Shown: positions 1 through 9,439, counted from the first letter of the stretch. The stretch is 64,000 bases of DNA from Bacteroidaceae bacterium (GCA_017557635.1 JAFYYH010000016.1:186001-250000), one strand, 5' to 3'. Program-made: numbers and translations. Notes: a model not told the origin generated them from the sequence alone.

Positions 1-1352
1 AGGAACCCGATGACTGGTGGACATACCTTAAGAACGTGACCGCCAAGGTCATGCAGATGTCAGGTGCCAAGGGTAACGAGATCGAGGCTATCGGTATCTC
101 ATACCAGATGCACGGTCTTGTATGCGTTGACAAGAACGGCAAGGCTCTGCGTCCCGCAATCATCTGGTGTGACTCACGTGCCGTTCCTTACGGTGACAAG
201 GCTTTCCGCGAGATAGGTAAGGGCCAGTGCCTGACCAACCTCCTGAACTCACCGGGTAACTTTACCGCCGCCAAGCTGGCATGGGTAAAGGAGAACGAGC
301 CCAAGATCTATGAGAAGATTGATAAGATCATGCTTCCGGGTGACTACATCGCAATGCGTCTTACCGGAACCACCTGCACCACAGTATCTGGCCTTTCAGA
401 GGGTATGATGTGGAACTTCAAGGAGAATGAGGTTGCAGACTTCCTGCTTGACTACTACGGTTTCAGCAAGTCTCTCATCCCCGAGATCCGTTCTACATTC
501 TCAGAGCAGGGCCGAATCTCAATCGCCGCTGCCAAGGAACTGGGTATCGAGGCAGGTACTCCTGTCACATACCGTGCCGGTGACCAGCCTAACAATGCTC
601 TCTCACTGAACGTATTTGAGCCGGGTGAGATTGCCGCAACAGCAGGTACATCAGGTGTTGTTTACGGTGTAAACGGTGCCGTAAACTTTGATCCGCAGTC
701 AAGAGTAAACACATTCGCTCACGTTAACCATACCAACAAGCAGACCCGTCTGGGCGTACTGCTGTGCATCAACGGAACAGGTATCCTGAATGCATGGACA
801 CGCCGTAACATCATGCTGGAGGGTCTTTCATACGGTGATATGAACAAGATTGCACAGAGCGTTCCCGTAGGTTGCGACGGTGTATCCGTTCTGCCGTTCG
901 GTAACGGTGCAGAGCGTGTTCTGGGTAACCGCAACGTAGGCTGCAGCATCCACGGATTCAACTTCAACATACATAACCGTAACCACATGGCCCGCGCCGT
1001 GCAGGAGGGTATCGTATTCTCATTCAAGTACGGTATGGACGTAATGGTTGAGATGGGTATGGAGATCTCCAAGATCCACGCCGGTAATGCCAATATGTTC
1101 CTGAACCCCGTATTCCGTGAGACACTGGCCGGAATCACCGGTGCAACCATCGAACTCTATGATACTGACGGTTCTGTAGGTGCTGCCAAGGGTGCCGGTA
1201 TGGGTGCTGGCGTATACAAGGATCACAACGAGGCTTTCGCATCATTGGAGAAGATCAACGTCATCGAGCCGGACAAGAAACTTATCCCGCAGTACGAGGA
1301 GGCATACGCCCGTTGGAAGCGCATTCTCAACATGTACATCAACGAGTTCTGA
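1..1352 (+). CDS. xylB: Xylulokinase, 5'-truncated by window edge
   Basis: ATP-dependent phosphorylation of D-xylulose to xylulose 5-phosphate, the second step of the isomerase route of xylose catabolism (cytoplasm, FGGY carbohydrate kinase family). The reading frame is open to the left edge, with its first complete codon at base 3, so about 450 residues are visible and roughly 50 N-terminal residues are missing compared with the usual near-500 aa. Visible family features are the MHGLV and IIWCDSRA segments of the N-terminal domain, LPGDY followed by MRLTG, and C-terminal ATPase-type glycine motifs (TAGTSGVVYG, GAAKGAGMGAG). The GTG at 36 is internal, since coding continues upstream of it. 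It lies directly upstream of xylA, which has its own promoter in the 122-bp gap. Identity is secure; only the left end is unknown. Confidence 0.95.
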   Translation, partial: EPDDWWTYLKNVTAKVMQMSGAKGNEIEAIGISYQMHGLVCVDKNGKALRPAIIWCDSRAVPYGDKAFREIGKGQCLTNLLNSPGNFTAAKLAWVKENEPKIYEKIDKIMLPGDYIAMRLTGTTCTTVSGLSEGMMWNFKENEVADFLLDYYGFSKSLIPEIRSTFSEQGRISIAAAKELGIEAGTPVTYRAGDQPNNALSLNVFEPGEIAATAGTSGVVYGVNGAVNFDPQSRVNTFAHVNHTNKQTRLGVLLCINGTGILNAWTRRNIMLEGLSYGDMNKIAQSVPVGCDGVSVLPFGNGAERVLGNRNVGCSIHGFNFNIHNRNHMARAVQEGIVFSFKYGMDVMVEMGMEISKIHAGNANMFLNPVFRETLAGITGATIELYDTDGSVGAAKGAGMGAGVYKDHNEAFASLEKINVIEPDKKLIPQYEEAYARWKRILNMYINEF

Positions 1353-1378
1353 ACATCAAAAATAACGACCTAAAAAGG

Positions 1379-1408
1379 TTGCTAATTTGAATTATAAGTG
1401 TAACTTTG
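1379..1408 (+). promoter_or_regulatory. Bacteroidota-type promoter of xylA
   Basis: TTG at 1379-1381, a 19-bp spacer and TAACTTTG at 1401-1408 match the Bacteroidota primary sigma consensus (-33 TTTG/TTG, -7 TAnnTTTG). It lies in the gap between xylB and xylA, leaving a leader of about 60 nt. xylA can therefore be transcribed independently of xylB. Confidence 0.75.
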
Positions 1409-1474
1409 CCTTTCGCGCACGGAAAGAGCGTTATATAGAGTATTTATTCACGTTTTATTAATAAAAAATCAATT

Positions 1475-2785
1475 ATGGCAAAAGAGTATTTTCCCGGATT
1501 GAAGAAGATCAAATTCGAGGGTAAGGACAGCAAGAACCCGATGGCTTTCCATTACTATGATGAGAACAAGGTTATCATGGGTAAGACCATGAAGGATTGG
1601 CTGCGCTTCGCAATGTGCTGGTGGCATACACTGTGCGCAGAGGGTGCTGATCAGTTTGGTGGTGGTACCAAGTCATTCCCTTGGATGGACGCTGATCCTC
1701 TTCAGACCGCTAAGAACAAGGTTGATGCAGGTTTCGAGTTGATGAACAAGCTTGGTATTTCATATTATTGCTTCCACGATGTTGACCTCATCTCAGAGGG
1801 CGCAAACGTAGCAGAGTATGAGAAGAACATGAAGGCTATCGTTGCTTACCTCAAGGAGAAGCAGAAAGAGGCCGGTGTCAAGCTGCTTTGGTCAACCGCT
1901 AACGTATTCGGTAACAAGCGTTACATGAACGGTGCTTCTACCAATCCTGATTTCGACGTTGTAGCTCGCGCTATCGTTCAGATTAAGAACGCTATCGACG
2001 CCGGTATCGAGCTCGGTGCTGAGAACTATGTATTCTGGGGCGGCCGTGAGGGTTACATGAGCCTTCTGAACACTGACCAGAAGCGTGAGAAAGAGCACAT
2101 GGCTACTATGCTCGGTATGGCTCGTGATTATGCACGCGGCAAGGGATTCAAGGGCACATTCCTGATCGAGCCCAAACCATGCGAGCCTTCAAAGCACCAG
2201 TATGATGTTGACACCGAGACCGTTATCGGTTTCCTCAAGGCTCACAAGCTGGATAAGGACTTCAAGGTAAACATCGAGGTTAACCACGCTACTCTGGCCG
2301 GCCACACATTTGAGCACGAGCTGGCTTGCGCTGTTGACGCCGGCATGCTCGGTTCAATCGACGCTAACCGCGGTGACTATCAGAACGGTTGGGATACTGA
2401 CCAGTTCCCAATTGACCAGTACGAGCTTGTACAGGCTTGGATGGAGATCATCCGTGGCGGTGGCCTTGGCACTGGTGGTACAAACTTCGACGCTAAGACA
2501 CGTCGTAACTCAACAGACCTGGAGGACATCGCTATCGCTCACATCAGCGGTATGGATGCTATGGCTCACGCTCTTGAGTCAGCTGCAAAGCTGCTTGAGG
2601 AGTCACCCTACAAGAAGATGAAGGCTGAGCGTTACGCTTCATTCGACAGCGGTATGGGTAAGAAGTTTGAGGAGGGCAAGATGACCTTCGAGGAGGCTTA
2701 CGAGTACGGCAAGAAGGTAGACGAGCCCAAGCAGACCAGCGGCAAGCAGGAGCTGTACGAGGCTATCGTTGCCATGTACGCATAA
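1475..2785 (+). CDS. xylA: Xylose isomerase
   Basis: Interconverts D-xylose and D-xylulose in the cytoplasm, using two divalent metal ions. The 436-residue length is typical of the longer class II xylose isomerases. The catalytic His101 lies in YCFHDVD, with Asp104 nearby. The metal-ligand region EPKPCEPSKHQYD is near residue 230, VNHATLAGHTFEHE near 270, and DANRGDYQNGWDTDQFP near 295-310. The ATG at 1475 is well placed and the N-terminus (MAKEYFPGL) looks complete. It is preceded by its own promoter and followed by a strong bidirectional terminator. Together with xylB it converts xylose to xylulose 5-phosphate, which fits the xylan-active enzymes elsewhere in the window. Confidence 0.98.
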   Translation: MAKEYFPGLKKIKFEGKDSKNPMAFHYYDENKVIMGKTMKDWLRFAMCWWHTLCAEGADQFGGGTKSFPWMDADPLQTAKNKVDAGFELMNKLGISYYCFHDVDLISEGANVAEYEKNMKAIVAYLKEKQKEAGVKLLWSTANVFGNKRYMNGASTNPDFDVVARAIVQIKNAIDAGIELGAENYVFWGGREGYMSLLNTDQKREKEHMATMLGMARDYARGKGFKGTFLIEPKPCEPSKHQYDVDTETVIGFLKAHKLDKDFKVNIEVNHATLAGHTFEHELACAVDAGMLGSIDANRGDYQNGWDTDQFPIDQYELVQAWMEIIRGGGLGTGGTNFDAKTRRNSTDLEDIAIAHISGMDAMAHALESAAKLLEESPYKKMKAERYASFDSGMGKKFEEGKMTFEEAYEYGKKVDEPKQTSGKQELYEAIVAMYA

Positions 2786-2802
2786 GCTTAAGCAAAGCAA
2801 TC

Positions 2803-2836
2803 AAAAAAGGTCCGGAAGCAATTCCGGACCTTTTTT
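2803..2836. terminator. Bidirectional intrinsic terminator
   Basis: A perfect inverted repeat, AAAAAAGGTCCGGAA / TTCCGGACCTTTTTT, with a 4-nt loop and A/T tracts on both sides. It sits between the convergent xylA and SDR genes and can terminate both. Confidence 0.9.
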
Positions 2837-2838
2837 AT

Positions 2839-3633
2839 TTATAGTTTGTAGTAGGAGCCTAGGATCCTGTCGTACCATTTGGCTGGGAGGATAGCTTTCA
2901 GTACTACCGATGCCTTCTGTACGAGTGTTGCGATGATGTAGCGGTTGCGGGGATGGCGTTTGCGGACGATGCGGCTGATGCGGCGGGCCAGGCGATCGGG
3001 CTGGAGGCCGGAGTTCTCGTCGTGCTCTATGCTCTGCATGGATTGGGCGTAGCCGGGGTAGGCTGCAAGTGCGTCGGGGTTGTCAACCTTATCGCGCTGG
3101 GCGGTGAATCCTGTTGCGAAGTCTCCGGGGTTGATTACCGTTACCTTGATGCCGAACTGACGGACCTCAAGGCGCAGGGCCTCGCAATAGCCCTCGATGG
3201 CGAATTTGCTGGCTGAGTACATACCCTGATAGGGCAGTCCCATAAGTCCTCCTATTGAACTTACGCAGATAATGTGTCCGTGACGCTGCTGACGCATTAT
3301 GGGTACAACCAGACTGACTAGCCTTACCATACCCATGAAGTTTACGTCCATCTGGCGCTGTGCATCCTCAATGGATGTGAACTCAAGCGGTCCGCCTATG
3401 CCCATTCCGGCATTGCTGATAAGGGTGTCGATACGGCCTTCGGCCTCAACTACGTGTGCAACGGCATTCTTAAGTGATTCCTGGTCCTGGACATCGGCCC
3501 TGATATAGGTGACGCCGGGCAGGGGATCGGAGTCCCTGCGGTAGGTGCCATAGACCTTGTGGCCGTCAAGGCTGAGCTGACGGGCCATGGCGCGGCCGAA
3601 TCCAGAGGTAATACCCGTTATGAGTATGACCAT
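2839..3633 (-). CDS. Short-chain dehydrogenase/reductase
   Basis: NAD(P)-dependent oxidoreductase of the classical SDR family, 264 aa, cytoplasmic. The cofactor-binding TGITSGFG is at residues 6-13, SNAG at 73-76, the catalytic Ser at 125/126, and YSASK (Tyr139, Lys143) completes the active site. A hydrophobic and basic C-terminal tail is present, as in the 17-beta-hydroxysteroid dehydrogenase-like branch. Substrate cannot be deduced. It starts one base after the stop of the mechanosensitive channel gene, so the two form a minus-strand pair; a functional link between them is not evident. Confidence 0.9.
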   Translation of the reverse strand: MVILITGITSGFGRAMARQLSLDGHKVYGTYRRDSDPLPGVTYIRADVQDQESLKNAVAHVVEAEGRIDTLISNAGMGIGGPLEFTSIEDAQRQMDVNFMGMVRLVSLVVPIMRQQRHGHIICVSSIGGLMGLPYQGMYSASKFAIEGYCEALRLEVRQFGIKVTVINPGDFATGFTAQRDKVDNPDALAAYPGYAQSMQSIEHDENSGLQPDRLARRISRIVRKRHPRNRYIIATLVQKASVVLKAILPAKWYDRILGSYYKL

Positions 3634-3634
3634 A

Positions 3635-4558
3635 TCACTTGCTCAGGGTTACGTTCATATGCGGATACTCGAAATGGAATCCCTGCTTGGGCAGCTCGGT
3701 GAAGAGGGCCTTGTTCAGGTCGAACTTGAGCGGCCAGTAATCAGGAGACTTTACCCATACGCGTGCCAGGAAAGTGACTGTGCTCTCATTCATGGCGCTC
3801 AGTACTGACATGGGATCGGCAGCGCCCTTGGTCTTGGAGTCAAGGACACGCTTGTCGGCATGTAAGATATTGAGTATGGCCTCGATGCACTTGTCGGCAT
3901 CGGTGTTGTATGCCATGTGGAGTTCTATGTCAAGACGGCGCATGTTCTTGGCCGAGTAGTTGTCGATATTACCGTTTGAGAGTGCTCCGTTGGGGATTAT
4001 GATCTCGCGGTTATCGGGGGTGACCATCTTGGTGTTTACGATTGAAACGGCTTTTACGGTGCCACTGTAACCCTGTGCGCTGATGAAATCACCTGCCTTG
4101 AAAGGTTTGAACACCAGGATCATGAGGCCGCCGGCAAAGTTTGAAACGGTTCCGCTGAGTGCCATACCTATGGCCATACCTCCGGCAGCCAGAAGTGCTG
4201 CGAGCGATGTGGTGTTTATGCCCAGGGCGCCTATCGTTACTATGATGAGCAGTACGGTAAGCGTTATGGATACAAGCGACGTAATAAATGTTGAGAGGGT
4301 CGCCTCGGTATTACGTTTGGTGAAGAACTTGCCGAGCCATATCTTGACTCTCTTGATGAGCCATGCGCCGATGATATATATGGCGATTGCGGCCAGGAGT
4401 TTGAGGCCGAAATCGATGGCGCTTTGCAACAGGTCTTTGAGAAGGGTGTTGGGGTCTTCCTTGACTTGTGAGATCAGGTTACTGGTAACCGCTTTGATTG
4501 AATCATTCACGTTGATGACCGCGTTAGGATCAACGGTTGTAGCTTGTAGAAATGTCAT
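3635..4558 (-). CDS. MscS-family mechanosensitive ion channel
   Basis: Small-conductance mechanosensitive channel subunit of the inner membrane (heptameric in characterised members), releasing solutes on hypo-osmotic shock. The protein has 307 aa, with an N-terminal hydrophobic segment near residues 50-70, a second near 88-112, and the pore-lining Gly/Ala-rich TM3 around 117-145 (AALLAAGGMAIGMALSG). This is followed by the beta domain (FKPFKAGDFI, GTVKAVSIVNTKMVTPDNREIIIPN) and a C-terminal alpha/beta domain. Promoter is unclear: only an imperfect TATATTTA lies upstream on the minus strand (4581-4588). It is divergent from the TPR lipoprotein gene. Confidence 0.95.
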   Translation of the reverse strand: MTFLQATTVDPNAVINVNDSIKAVTSNLISQVKEDPNTLLKDLLQSAIDFGLKLLAAIAIYIIGAWLIKRVKIWLGKFFTKRNTEATLSTFITSLVSITLTVLLIIVTIGALGINTTSLAALLAAGGMAIGMALSGTVSNFAGGLMILVFKPFKAGDFISAQGYSGTVKAVSIVNTKMVTPDNREIIIPNGALSNGNIDNYSAKNMRRLDIELHMAYNTDADKCIEAILNILHADKRVLDSKTKGAADPMSVLSAMNESTVTFLARVWVKSPDYWPLKFDLNKALFTELPKQGFHFEYPHMNVTLSK

Positions 4559-4610
4559 AGTCCGGAATTTTTAAGTGCCGTAAATATAACGATTATTCCC
4601 GATAAATGGC

Positions 4611-4618
4611 TACTTTTG
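4611..4618 (+). promoter_or_regulatory. -7 promoter box, near-leaderless start
   Basis: TACTTTTG matches the Bacteroidota -7 consensus TAnnTTTG. Only 7 nt separate it from the ATG at 4626, so the mRNA would begin at or next to the start codon. No good -33 TTG is seen 19-21 bp upstream. Confidence 0.45.
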
Positions 4619-4625
4619 GCAATAT

Positions 4626-6077
4626 ATGAAGAAGTGCCTGTTTATATTGCCGATTTTGCTTGTCCTGACCGGTTGCGCCAGGAATGGAATGAATTTCAGC
4701 CTTAAGTCCGTTGAGCAGTCTTTGATTGAAAAATCCCAGGAAGCCGGAATGAATCTGGACAGTGTGTACTCTGTTAACCGCAAGGGTCATAACAAGAGAT
4801 ACTGCCTGGCTATGGGATGGTATGAACTGGGAAAGACATATTCATCGATGAACAGGGATCCCGAGGCTATTTACGCACTTCTGAAAGCCCGTGAACTCTA
4901 TACCGATACCCTCACAATTGAATATGTCTCCACATTGGACCTCTTAGGAAAGCATTACAATGACCGAGGTCTGTACGATGATGCCATCAACACTTTCATG
5001 ACCAGCAGGAGACTCCATGAACAGATGGGTGACAACTATATGGTCGCTTTGATGGATTACAATATAGGTGTGGCCTATTTCGGCAAAAAGGATTATCTGC
5101 AGAGCCGTAGCATTTTTGAGGGACTTCTGGATAATACTAACCTTGACAGAGCAAACCGTAACGCCTGCTACCTGCATTTGGCATACATAGAGAATGACCT
5201 TTATTATATGGATGCTGCAGAGCGTGTGGAGGAACTGGCCGACAAGTATCTGGCAGGCTGCAGGACCGAGCGTGACAAGGCACCCGGATATGCAATCAAG
5301 GGCATTTCGCTCTATTATCAGCGTGAGAATGATTCGGCTTTCGTATATCTGGAGAAAGCGCACCGTCTGTCGGATAATCTGAGTACCAAGATTCTGGCCA
5401 TGACAGGACTGGAGTGGGTGGCAACCCAAAGGCGCAACTATCAGGCCGCATGGAACGCTGAGATTCTCAACAAGGAGTACATGGACAAGATAAACAAAAG
5501 GTCCAACCAGTTGGAAATCACCCAGATTCAGCTTCAGCACAATGACGAGATACAGAACCAGAGGTACCATACCAGAGTGTCCAGAGTAATCTGGATAAGC
5601 ATATCTCTTATTATCATTCTGATTGCGGCGCTTATCATCTACAGTATTCAGCGTGACCGCAAGAGAGAAGCATACTATCTGAAAAAGTATGATGACCTGA
5701 TCCAGAAACAGATTGAGGAGAAGTCAAACTCAGAAGGTAACCGTCTTATGGAGGCATGCGAGGCATTCCGCACCGGTATCGCATTCAATCTGGTGAATGA
5801 TGTTGCCCTGCAAAAACGCTCCTTCCGTCAGGAGGAGAGGGATGTGGTGGTACATGATATCAACCTGTATTTTGCAGGTCCCATTGCAGCCCTGCGCGCC
5901 GAGGCCGGTAAACTTGGTCAGCAGGATATCAACCTTATATTCTGTACGTTACTTGGGTTTGACCAGGAGTTGGTGGCTGATATCATGTGTACCTCACGCT
6001 CAAATATGCGCAGCATCAAGTCGCGCCTGAAATCAAAGATTTCGGCCGAGTCTTTCTCACTCTATTTCAAGGAGTGA
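4626..6077 (+). CDS. TPR lipoprotein with transmembrane segment and C-terminal HTH-like domain
   Basis: Probable envelope-spanning signalling protein, 483 aa. A lipoprotein-type signal ends in LTGC (Cys17). Residues about 40-290 form tetratricopeptide-like helical repeats. A hydrophobic segment at about 320-341 (VIWISISLIIILIAALIIY) crosses the membrane. A basic and charged linker follows, then a C-terminal domain (about 405-481) with an LGFDQELVADIM - SRSNMRSIKSRLK pattern typical of a LuxR/sigma-like helix-turn-helix. This is the layout of Bacteroidota TPR regulators whose sensor part faces the periplasm and whose DNA-binding-like part is cytoplasmic. The C-terminal domain closely resembles the N-terminus of the DUF805 protein at 18262-19290. 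Signal and target are unknown. Its stop lies one base from the stop of the convergent downstream gene. Confidence 0.75.
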   Translation: MKKCLFILPILLVLTGCARNGMNFSLKSVEQSLIEKSQEAGMNLDSVYSVNRKGHNKRYCLAMGWYELGKTYSSMNRDPEAIYALLKARELYTDTLTIEYVSTLDLLGKHYNDRGLYDDAINTFMTSRRLHEQMGDNYMVALMDYNIGVAYFGKKDYLQSRSIFEGLLDNTNLDRANRNACYLHLAYIENDLYYMDAAERVEELADKYLAGCRTERDKAPGYAIKGISLYYQRENDSAFVYLEKAHRLSDNLSTKILAMTGLEWVATQRRNYQAAWNAEILNKEYMDKINKRSNQLEITQIQLQHNDEIQNQRYHTRVSRVIWISISLIIILIAALIIYSIQRDRKREAYYLKKYDDLIQKQIEEKSNSEGNRLMEACEAFRTGIAFNLVNDVALQKRSFRQEERDVVVHDINLYFAGPIAALRAEAGKLGQQDINLIFCTLLGFDQELVADIMCTSRSNMRSIKSRLKSKISAESFSLYFKE

Positions 6078-6078
6078 T

Positions 6079-6552
6079 TTACTTTACCAGGGATATGGCG
6101 CCGAATACGCCAAGACTGGCTGCAAGCATGATGGCTGCTGCCAGCAGCAGGCCCATCAGGATGTAGAGAATGCTTTTCTTGAAGTCCAGGTCAAGCAGGC
6201 TGGCTGCCAGTGTTCCTGTCCAGGCGCCGGTGCCGGGCAGAGGAATGCCCACAAAGAGCAGAAGTGCCATGTAAAGTCCCATTCCGGCTTTCTCTTCAAG
6301 TTTGCGACCGCCTTTTTCGCCCTTCTCAAGGCACCAGCGGCAGAATCCGCCTATGAGTTTCTTGTCCTTGCCCCAAACAAGGAACCTGCGTGCAAACAGG
6401 AATATGAACGGTACAGGCAGCATGTTGCCGACCAGTGCAACTATGATTGAGGGTACTATGGGCAGGTTATATCCAACGGCTATTGGTATGGCACCACGCA
6501 GTTCAATGAGCGGAACCATGGATACAAGAAAGACGATCAGATATTTTTTCAT
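6079..6552 (-). CDS. Small multidrug export-like membrane protein (COG2426)
   Basis: Integral inner-membrane protein, 157 aa, with about four to five hydrophobic segments. It has the family signature near the N-terminus (ELRGAIPIAVGY) and in the middle (VGIPLPGTGAWTG), as in the 'putative small multi-drug export protein' family, distantly related to DedA/SNARE-associated proteins. The substrate is not established for this family, so the 'drug export' name is only a label. Its ATG overlaps the stop of the upstream TPR gene by 4 nt (ATGA), so it is the third gene of the glnS operon. Confidence 0.8.
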   Translation of the reverse strand: MKKYLIVFLVSMVPLIELRGAIPIAVGYNLPIVPSIIVALVGNMLPVPFIFLFARRFLVWGKDKKLIGGFCRWCLEKGEKGGRKLEEKAGMGLYMALLLFVGIPLPGTGAWTGTLAASLLDLDFKKSILYILMGLLLAAAIMLAASLGVFGAISLVK

Positions 6553-7634
6553 AAGTTCTGGGGTAGTATCGTTTGAGCAAGTTTGTTAAGGTCCTCGTCA
6601 TCGGGATCAAGCGCAAGGCCTTCACGCAGATGCCTTTCGGCCTGTTCGGCGCGTCCTGTCCGGCGGGATGTGTCGGCCAGATAGTAATAGAGTTCAACAT
6701 ACATTTCGACAGGAACGTCCTCATCAAGCATGAGCATGGCCAGGGTGTCCATGAACTTGTCATAAGCCTCCTCATATTGCTCCATCTCATACAGGCAGCG
6801 TGCACAGTAGTAGAGGAGGGTGTATGATGAAGGGTCATCGTCCAGAAGGGCCTTGTAGATGTCAAATGCACCTTTCCAGTCCTCCATGTTGAAGATGCAG
6901 CTGGCTTTCATCATGCGGGACGATTTGTCATCGGGCTCAATGGCCTCGATGAACTCAAAGCACTCGCGGGCCTTGGCGTAATCGTTCTTTTCGTAGTAGA
7001 TTCGGCCCAACTGATCCCAATAGTAGGTGTCATATGCAAATTCGTCAAGCAGGTGGTTGTACCACTCAATGGCGGTGTCTGCCTGGCCTGTGTCAAAGAA
7101 CAGGTCGGCCTGCAGCTCAATGAAGTTGCGGGAGTCAGGTGACAGTACCAGAGCCATGTCCAGCCATTTCTGGCACAGGTCATAGTTGCGGTTGTCCATA
7201 TACTTGACGATGATGTCGTTGAGCATGCCGGGATCGTCGTCGCTCAGTTGGACGGCCTGCATGAAGTATGCGTCGGCGTCATCGGGACGGTCGAATGCAA
7301 GTTCAATCTCGCCTTTGAGATAGAGCAGTTCCTGATTATCGGGGTCCGATATGGACTCGGTCAGAACTCTGGCTTCCTCCTTGAGACCTCGGCGCAACAG
7401 GTTGTTGGCCTTTGAGATAAGTATGTCGGCATCGGACGGATGTAGTCTGAGACCGTATTCGATGGCGGTGTCGGATTTGTCCAGTTCACCGTTCATGGAG
7501 TAATACTCGGCAATATTGGCTATGTCCATGCTGTCAAAGTAGACGGAACCTCCGTCCGACAGCATGTTTTCATACGAGGCCAGAAGTTCGGTGAACTCCT
7601 TGCTGTCATAGTATGATGCCGAGTCGTCTTTCAT
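6549..7634 (-). CDS. Tetratricopeptide repeat protein
   Basis: Acidic, 361-residue soluble protein built almost entirely of TPR helices (recurring A-x-x-x-Y/F and D-P patterns, about nine repeats from residue 30 to the end). No signal peptide or membrane segment is seen, so it is probably cytoplasmic. TPR arrays bind partner proteins; the partner is not known here. It is translationally coupled on both sides: its start overlaps the glnS stop (TGATG) and its stop overlaps the next start (ATGA). It is a common companion of glnS in Bacteroidota to my recollection. Confidence 0.85.
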   Translation of the reverse strand: MKDDSASYYDSKEFTELLASYENMLSDGGSVYFDSMDIANIAEYYSMNGELDKSDTAIEYGLRLHPSDADILISKANNLLRRGLKEEARVLTESISDPDNQELLYLKGEIELAFDRPDDADAYFMQAVQLSDDDPGMLNDIIVKYMDNRNYDLCQKWLDMALVLSPDSRNFIELQADLFFDTGQADTAIEWYNHLLDEFAYDTYYWDQLGRIYYEKNDYAKARECFEFIEAIEPDDKSSRMMKASCIFNMEDWKGAFDIYKALLDDDPSSYTLLYYCARCLYEMEQYEEAYDKFMDTLAMLMLDEDVPVEMYVELYYYLADTSRRTGRAEQAERHLREGLALDPDDEDLNKLAQTILPQNL

Positions 7635-9376
7635 CAGGCTTTGTCCTTGACCTTGCTCCAGGTATCCTTGAGTGATACGGTGCGGTTGAATATCAGATGC
7701 TCAGGTGTTGAGTCCTTATCGGTGCAGAAATAGCCAATGCGCTGGAACTGGAAGTGATCCATGGGCTTGGTATCGGCCAGGAACTTCTCTACGTAGCAGT
7801 TCTCGCGGATCTCAAGTGAATCGGGATTCTTCATCTGCTTGAGTGCATCTACGGGATCCATACCTTCCTCACGCAGGCGGGCCAGTTCGTCACGCGGGTT
7901 TTCAACCTTCCACAGGCGGTCGTACAGACGGACCTCAGCCTTTACGGCGTGGGCTGCGCTGACCCAGTGGATGGTGCCCTTTACCTTGCGGTTGCAATCG
8001 GACTCACCGGTCTTGGTGTTGGGTATGTATTCGCAGTAAACCTCCTCGATGGTGCCGTCGGCAGCCTTCTTGCAACCGGTGCAGAGTACTATATAGGCGC
8101 TCTTGAGACGTACCTCACGACCCTGTGACAGGCGGAAATACTTGGCGGGAGCATCCTCCATGAAGTCCTCACGCTCAATCCAGAGCTCGCGGCTGAAGGT
8201 TATCTTGTGTGAACCTGCCTCGGGATCCTCGGGATTGTTGATAGCCTCGAACTCCTCGGTCTTGCCCTCGGGGTAGTTGGTCACAATCAGTTTGACAGGA
8301 TTGATTACGGCCGATACGCGTGTGGCGCGGCGGTTCAGGTCCTCGCGGATGGCTGACTCCATCAGGGCCATGTCGTTCAGTGCATCGAACTTGGTGTAAC
8401 CGATGCGGTCCACGAACATGCGGATGGACTCAGGGGTGTAACCGCGGCGGCGGTAACCGCAGATGGTCGGCATGCGGGGATCATCCCATCCTGATACCAT
8501 GCCGTTCTGTACCAGAGCCAGCAGGTTACGCTTGCTCAGAAGGGTGTAGTTCAGGTTCAGTTTGTTGAACTCGGTCTGACGGGGACGGTTGTCATCCAGG
8601 TCCTGACCCTTCTTGAGCCAGTCTATGAAGAGGTCATAGAGAGGACGGTGAGGTACAAACTCCAGTGTGCAGAGAGAGTGGGTAACACCCTCAAAGAAAT
8701 CACTCTGGCCGTGTGCAAAGTCATACATGGGGTATGCCTTCCACTTGGTACCGGTGCGGTGATGCGGAGTCTTTACTATGCGGTAAATGATGGGATCGCG
8801 GAACAACATGTTGTTGTGTGCCATGTCAATCTTGGCACGCAGCACCATTGAGCCCTCCTCAAGTTCGCCGCTGTTCATCTTGTAGAACAGATCCAGGCTC
8901 TCCTGAACGGGACGGTCGCGGTAGGGGCTGTTGATACCGGGCTGGGTGGGGGTTCCCTTCTGTGAAAGGATGGTCTCCTGATCCTGCTCGTCAACGTAGG
9001 CCTTGCCCTCCTTGATGAGATCTACTGCAAAGTCCCACAGCTGCTGGAAGTAGTCAGATGCGTAGAACTCGTTGGCCCAGTGGAATCCCAGCCACTCGAT
9101 GTCCTCCTTGATGGCATCAACGTACTCGGTATCCTCCTTGGTGGGGTTGGTGTCGTCAAAGCGCAGGTTGCAGATGCCTCCGTGCTTCTCGGCCATTCCA
9201 AAGTCCATGCAGATAGCCTTGGCGTGTCCGATGTGAAGATAACCGTTGGGTTCCGGCGGGAAACGTGTCTGTACGCGGCCTCCGTTTTTGCCCTCGGCAA
9301 GGTCTTTCTCAACCATCTCCTCAATGAAGTTCAGACTCTTCTTCTCGCTGTTTTCTGTTACAGTATTCTCTGTCAT
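7634..9376 (-). CDS. glnS: Glutamine--tRNA ligase
   Basis: Charges tRNA-Gln with glutamine directly (class I aminoacyl-tRNA synthetase, cytoplasmic). The protein has 580 aa, usual for bacterial GlnRS. The class I HIGH motif appears as PPEPNGYLHIGHAK (about residues 41-54), and the KMSKS-equivalent as LLSKRNL near residue 285. GlnRS rather than GluRS is indicated by the fine sequence around both motifs and by the C-terminal anticodon-binding beta-barrels. Having GlnRS means the organism need not use GatCAB for Gln-tRNA. It is first in a three-gene operon (glnS, TPR, membrane protein), with a -7 box upstream at 9402-9409. Confidence 0.95.
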   Translation of the reverse strand: MTENTVTENSEKKSLNFIEEMVEKDLAEGKNGGRVQTRFPPEPNGYLHIGHAKAICMDFGMAEKHGGICNLRFDDTNPTKEDTEYVDAIKEDIEWLGFHWANEFYASDYFQQLWDFAVDLIKEGKAYVDEQDQETILSQKGTPTQPGINSPYRDRPVQESLDLFYKMNSGELEEGSMVLRAKIDMAHNNMLFRDPIIYRIVKTPHHRTGTKWKAYPMYDFAHGQSDFFEGVTHSLCTLEFVPHRPLYDLFIDWLKKGQDLDDNRPRQTEFNKLNLNYTLLSKRNLLALVQNGMVSGWDDPRMPTICGYRRRGYTPESIRMFVDRIGYTKFDALNDMALMESAIREDLNRRATRVSAVINPVKLIVTNYPEGKTEEFEAINNPEDPEAGSHKITFSRELWIEREDFMEDAPAKYFRLSQGREVRLKSAYIVLCTGCKKAADGTIEEVYCEYIPNTKTGESDCNRKVKGTIHWVSAAHAVKAEVRLYDRLWKVENPRDELARLREEGMDPVDALKQMKNPDSLEIRENCYVEKFLADTKPMDHFQFQRIGYFCTDKDSTPEHLIFNRTVSLKDTWSKVKDKA

Positions 9377-9401
9377 TTCTGTAGTTTTATTTTTGAGAGT
9401 G

Positions 9402-9409
9402 CAAAGTTA
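9402..9409 (-). promoter_or_regulatory. -7 promoter box of glnS operon
   Basis: Minus-strand TAACTTTG (plus-strand CAAAGTTA), 25 nt before the glnS ATG. A -33 element at canonical spacing is not obvious. Confidence 0.5.
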
Positions 9410-9431
9410 CCTCTTTTTGCGGTTATATTAT

Positions 9432-9439
9432 TACTTTTG
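9432..9439 (+). promoter_or_regulatory. -7 promoter box, near-leaderless start
   Basis: TACTTTTG, 9 nt before the ATG at 9449. It is divergent from the glnS box with only 22 bp between the two, so both promoters share a very small regulatory region. Confidence 0.45.
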